64,000 nucleotides of DNA from NCBI RefSeq assembly GCF_023065955.2, contig NW_026622997.1, positions 5,690,001 through 5,754,000 on the forward strand, in the 5' to 3' direction. Of this stretch, positions 60,785 to 64,000 are shown piece by piece. Under the pieces are notes generated by a model. The model worked only from the letters and a program-made list of their open reading frames with translations, had not been told where the DNA came from and made no database searches. Every line of letters begins with the position of its first letter. Within the stretch, counting starts at the first letter, position 1. The translations under genes were made by a program, and so were the position numbers. Source of the DNA: Ursus arctos (lineage: Eukaryota; Chordata; Mammalia; Carnivora; Ursidae).

Positions 60785-61360
60785 AATGGAGGAGGTGACA
60801 TGTGAATTGCATTTTAAAGATCACAGTGGTTTGTCAAAATGAGGGTAAGAAACAGCATCTCTGGCCAAGGGAAGAGCCTGGAGTGTGAAACAGGAGGCTG
60901 AAGATGACAAGAAATTACAGGTAATCAAGAGCTGCCTGGGCTCTGTGGCAACTTGACTGAATGGGCATTCACCTACTGTTACTTGGGATTTGGGGTTCAA
61001 TTGTTATGTGGTGATACATGCCACTTAGATAACAGAAAGTATTTCCAGAGTCTTTTTTCTGCCTTGTACCATCACTTTCTTATGTCCATAAGAATTTCTG
61101 GGGCAGAAATAACAGTATCTTCCTGCTGCAGGAATTTTCTACCCAGGCTCCTTGACTGTTGCATAGGGATTAGATCTGCTGGTTTTACTGCAATAGTTAA
61201 GTAAATATGAACGTTGGGAAATTAAAGCAATGTTATTTGTAACAACAAATTGGAATGACATTGACCTTTTCCTTATATAGACTTGGAATCTGATCTGTGA
61301 GATTCTATACATTTTTGTGTGCCCTTTTTGGTCAGTATTCACTCTTTGATAGGCTCATGA
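60785..61360. other. Unique DNA, possible old repeat
   Basis: 60785-60905 (ggaggaggtgacatgtgaat, then ggccaagggaagagcctgga) resembles a common ancient mammalian interspersed repeat whose name I cannot fix. No gene is seen in the rest. Confidence 0.45.
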
Positions 61361-61415
61361 TATATATAATATAATATAATATAATATAATATAATATAAT
61401 ATAATATAATATATA
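61361..61415. repeat. (ATATA)n pentanucleotide microsatellite
   Basis: About ten perfect ataat units, flanked by further AT-rich sequence to about 61460. Confidence 0.97.
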
Positions 61416-61482
61416 AACATATAATATATTTTATATGATTATAATTATATTTACATATATAGAAGCTATTTTGCTATTCTTT

Positions 61483-61667
61483 AGCATAGTTTCCCAAACT
61501 ACTACCATAAGAATCAGTCAGGGTGCTTGTTTATTAAACAGATTATAAGGGCTCTTCCCTGGAAATTCTAATTCATTGAGTCTGTCTGAAGGAGGGCCAT
61601 GAGTACTTTTTAAAAAATAAGTGCTCCAGGCATTTCTTCTGGTCAGGCTAATTTGGGAAACACAGAG
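61483..61667 (+). mobile_element. MER5-type hAT (Charlie) remnant
   Basis: catagtttcccaaactacta at the start, then aagaatcagtcagggtgctt, ctaattcattgagtctgtct and a diverged inverted end ctaatttgggaaacacag. These follow the MER5A non-autonomous hAT consensus order. About 185 bp. Confidence 0.8.
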
Positions 61668-62298
61668 TACTTAGCATACTACGGGATATGAGGCAGTAAA
61701 CAAATACTTCCGTCTGTACCATGCAAGATAAGCATGATGATGAAGAAGAAGATGATGATGTACATTTTACAGATTAGTTAAAGCTCACATGGAATCACTT
61801 GCATAAGAGTACATCATTAACAATGGAATGACTTGGCCTTGAACCCAAAGTTTCTGTGTTCCATTACATTATAGATTGAAAGACAGATATTAAAATGATA
61901 TAAGACCTGATTGTGATTTATGTTAGGACTTGGGAATTAACTTTTTTTTTTGAATTAGCTTTTCTTTATTGGACTTCATTTTTTGTAGGCTGCACTACTT
62001 CAGAGGTCCCTAGTTTTAAGGTAGTGACTGAAAAGCGTTGAGAGCAAATCAAGCCAAACTGAGTCTGTTGGAATCTGACTTTATGAATTCAGAGACAGCT
62101 GACTCAGTTAAAATAGTGTTCTTTCCAGAGAAGGCTATATGGTATTTAAAAAGATAAAAGATATGTTACATAAATGTGTTTGTCTTTTTTCAAAGTAAAG
62201 CAAACCAAACATAAATCAGTGAAATAAATCAATACACAAAGGTATACTAGAGAATTATTTGTGTCAATCAAACTAGTTCCTGTCATGAATGATTTCTT
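61668..62298. other. Unique DNA, no gene seen
   Basis: Contains a short gatgatgaagaagaagatga triplet run at 61735-61760. No repeat family or coding region recognised. Confidence 0.6.
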
Positions 62299-62309
62299 AC
62301 AAACCAGCT

Positions 62310-62509
62310 TTTTTTTTTTAAAAGATTTTATTTATTTATTTGACAGAGATAGAGACAGCCAGCGAGAGAGGGAACACAAGCAGGGGGAGTGGGAGAGGAA
62401 GAAGCAGGCTCCTAGCGGAGGAGCCTGATGTGGGGCTCGATCCCATAACGCTGGGATCACGCCCTGAGCCGAAGGCAGATGCTTAACCACTGGGCCACCC
62501 AGGCGCCCC
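62310..62509 (-). mobile_element. Young CAN SINE, bear-like subfamily
   Basis: Full-length: T-run, aaaagattttatttattt, gacagccagcgagagaggga, gcgggagg-type body with tagcggaggagcc, and a head complement ending gccacccaggcgcccc. Perfect 11-bp target duplications acaaaccagct lie at 62299-62309 and 62510-62520. It shares the GCGGAGGAGCC diagnostic with the SINE at 4466-4656. Confidence 0.96.
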
Positions 62510-62520
62510 ACAAACCAGCT

Positions 62521-64000
62521 CTTTCTAATATGTGCTAAGTAATACTAAACAATTTAGCTCACCTTAATTTGTGACAATTTTATCAGAACCAGATTGAAAT
62601 TTGCCTCTGAATTACTTGAAAACTATTTGCTTAGCAGATTGGTAACATAAAGAGCTTTAATGAAAAAATACATTCCCCCCCAAGATCTTCTATAAAATTG
62701 AATTAATTACAAATCACTCATCATAGACTGTGCAGAACGTGTACATAGTAACTGATGCTATATACCCAAATTTATTAAAATGTTTCTTAAAAAGAAATTT
62801 TTTTTTTACATTTTACATTACATTCTATGATATATTCACTTTAATTCACTATTTCTCTCGGATAAATTCAACATAGAAGAGTTTTACTAAACTCTGATGA
62901 AAGACATCGCTTTAAATATTTCAGTCATATATGAGTCAGCATTGGATTTTCTGGATTAATTAAGAAATAATTATAATATTAATAGTGGAACTATATTTTT
63001 GTATTTAAACTGGTTCCTTGCTAGGTCATTGGAATACAAAGATGAACAAATCACTGATCTTGCCTTTCAGGAGTTCAGCCTATTACAGGGGAGGCAGACA
63101 AGATGCCCAACAGTCATTATATAGTATGGCAAACCTCCATTATGAATATGCCCAGGATGCTCCCAGATTAGAGAGGGAAATAACTACCTCAGCTTGGAAG
63201 AGCTGGGAAAGGCTATCCAGAGAAAGATGTTTTAAAGACATGCAATATGACCCTTCTGGAAAGTTTGAACCTAGGGGAGAGGGGAGAGGCTGGAATGGTG
63301 GGAAAGACTAAAGTCCAAGACTCGGAATGACAGCCTCTCCCCCTACCACATGACATGTTTTACTCTCCTTTCTTTTTATATTCATTATTATTGCTGTATA
63401 ACCTAAACTTTCATTTTTCCTTGTGGTAACTGTTTACCTTATGGTAGCATGTTGGTTTCATAATACTTGAAAATTCCTAGGGTTATTTAAACATCACTCT
63501 CCTTGATTCTAATATTGATAAAATACAATGATATATTCTAATTAATTACTCTTAGGAGTTACCACTACTAACTGGCACTTTTCATTTACTGGACATCTCT
63601 CAAAGCTAGAACTCCAAGTTTGTTCTCCCAATGTTTTATACGCTTTAAATTAGGATACCTTCGGTAATTTTGGACTATTTTCTGTGGCAGTTTATTGTAG
63701 TACTATGGGAAATGAATTTTGGACCACTGATAATATTCCCTAACAAAGTAGTCATAAGAACAAGATTCTAGTTAAATAGTTCTGCTGCAAAACAGTTCAA
63801 TTTTGAAAAATATGACCTAGTTGCATTGATTTGCAATAAGACTGAAACAAGGTATTCCATGTAGAGTGGTAGTTTGTTGGGCATCTCCCTTTACAAATGG
63901 AATTGAATGACAACTCCCCTCCCTTGCATCCTCCTTGCAATCTTTAGATGCAAAGGTGGGCTTCACATTCATGAACATATGTTGAATCATAGATTAAGCC
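62521..64000. other. Unique DNA with one possible ancient repeat, no gene seen
   Basis: 63018-63311 is a 97-codon plus-strand frame. The DNA (aatacaaagatgaacaaatc, then ggaggcagacaagatgccc, then gctgggaaaggctatccag) looks like a common old mammalian repeat rather than a gene. The rest is AT-rich with nothing recognised. Confidence 0.5.

Noticed and set aside
62310..62509. tRNA gene
   Set aside because: The tRNA-like head belongs to a CAN SINE with a tail and target duplications. The same applies to the other eight SINEs.
63018..63311. 97-codon frame as a gene
   Set aside because: The DNA resembles a common old interspersed repeat, and the frame has no domain.

Overview
This window is vertebrate genomic DNA from a gene desert. 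I recognise no host protein-coding gene, rRNA, tRNA or CRISPR array. The short interspersed elements are tRNA-derived carnivore (CAN) SINEs, and the LINE-1 copies have the matching carnivore-type ORF1/ORF2 and 3' UTR. The youngest SINEs (4466-4656, 62310-62509) carry a GCGGAGGAGCC-type body that I associate with bears. I therefore infer a caniform carnivore, most likely Ursidae; the genus cannot be read from this sequence.

Layout. 1-9169: a young minus-strand L1 with intact ORF1, an ORF2 open for all 1130 visible codons, and a CpG-rich 5' UTR that carries a SINE. It appears to sit inside an old L1M element, which was separately hit by a 5'-truncated L1. 9170-16640: mostly unique AT-rich DNA with a truncated L1, CAN SINEs (including a SINE inside a SINE) and a Tigger-like non-autonomous DNA transposon. 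16640-29362: a three-level nest, with an older L1 split by a full-length younger L1 (17-bp target duplication), whose ORF1 is in turn split by a solo LTR (4-bp duplication). The older L1's 5' UTR contains a 60-bp perfect palindrome followed by four 48-bp tandem repeats. 29363-41180: unique DNA with MLT1-like and ERVL-like LTR remnants, old L1 3' ends, SINEs and microsatellites. 41181-51512: a plus-strand L1, a minus-strand L1 that splits an older one, a HAL1-like element and a young L1 3' end. 51513-57376: a MIR, a SINE, a nearly complete Tigger1 transposon with a broken transposase, and a long CTTT repeat. 57377-64000: unique DNA with a local direct duplication, a 208-bp inverted duplication (206/208 identical), a twin-primed (5'-inverted) L1, a MER5-type hAT remnant and a young SINE.

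The elements are functionally linked. The L1 machinery (ORF1p chaperone, ORF2p endonuclease and reverse transcriptase) is the expected source of the L1 and CAN SINE insertions, and the target-site duplications reported here fit that. Insertion order follows from nesting. The left-most L1 is the best candidate for recent activity; its 3' end, including the last part of ORF2, lies outside the window.
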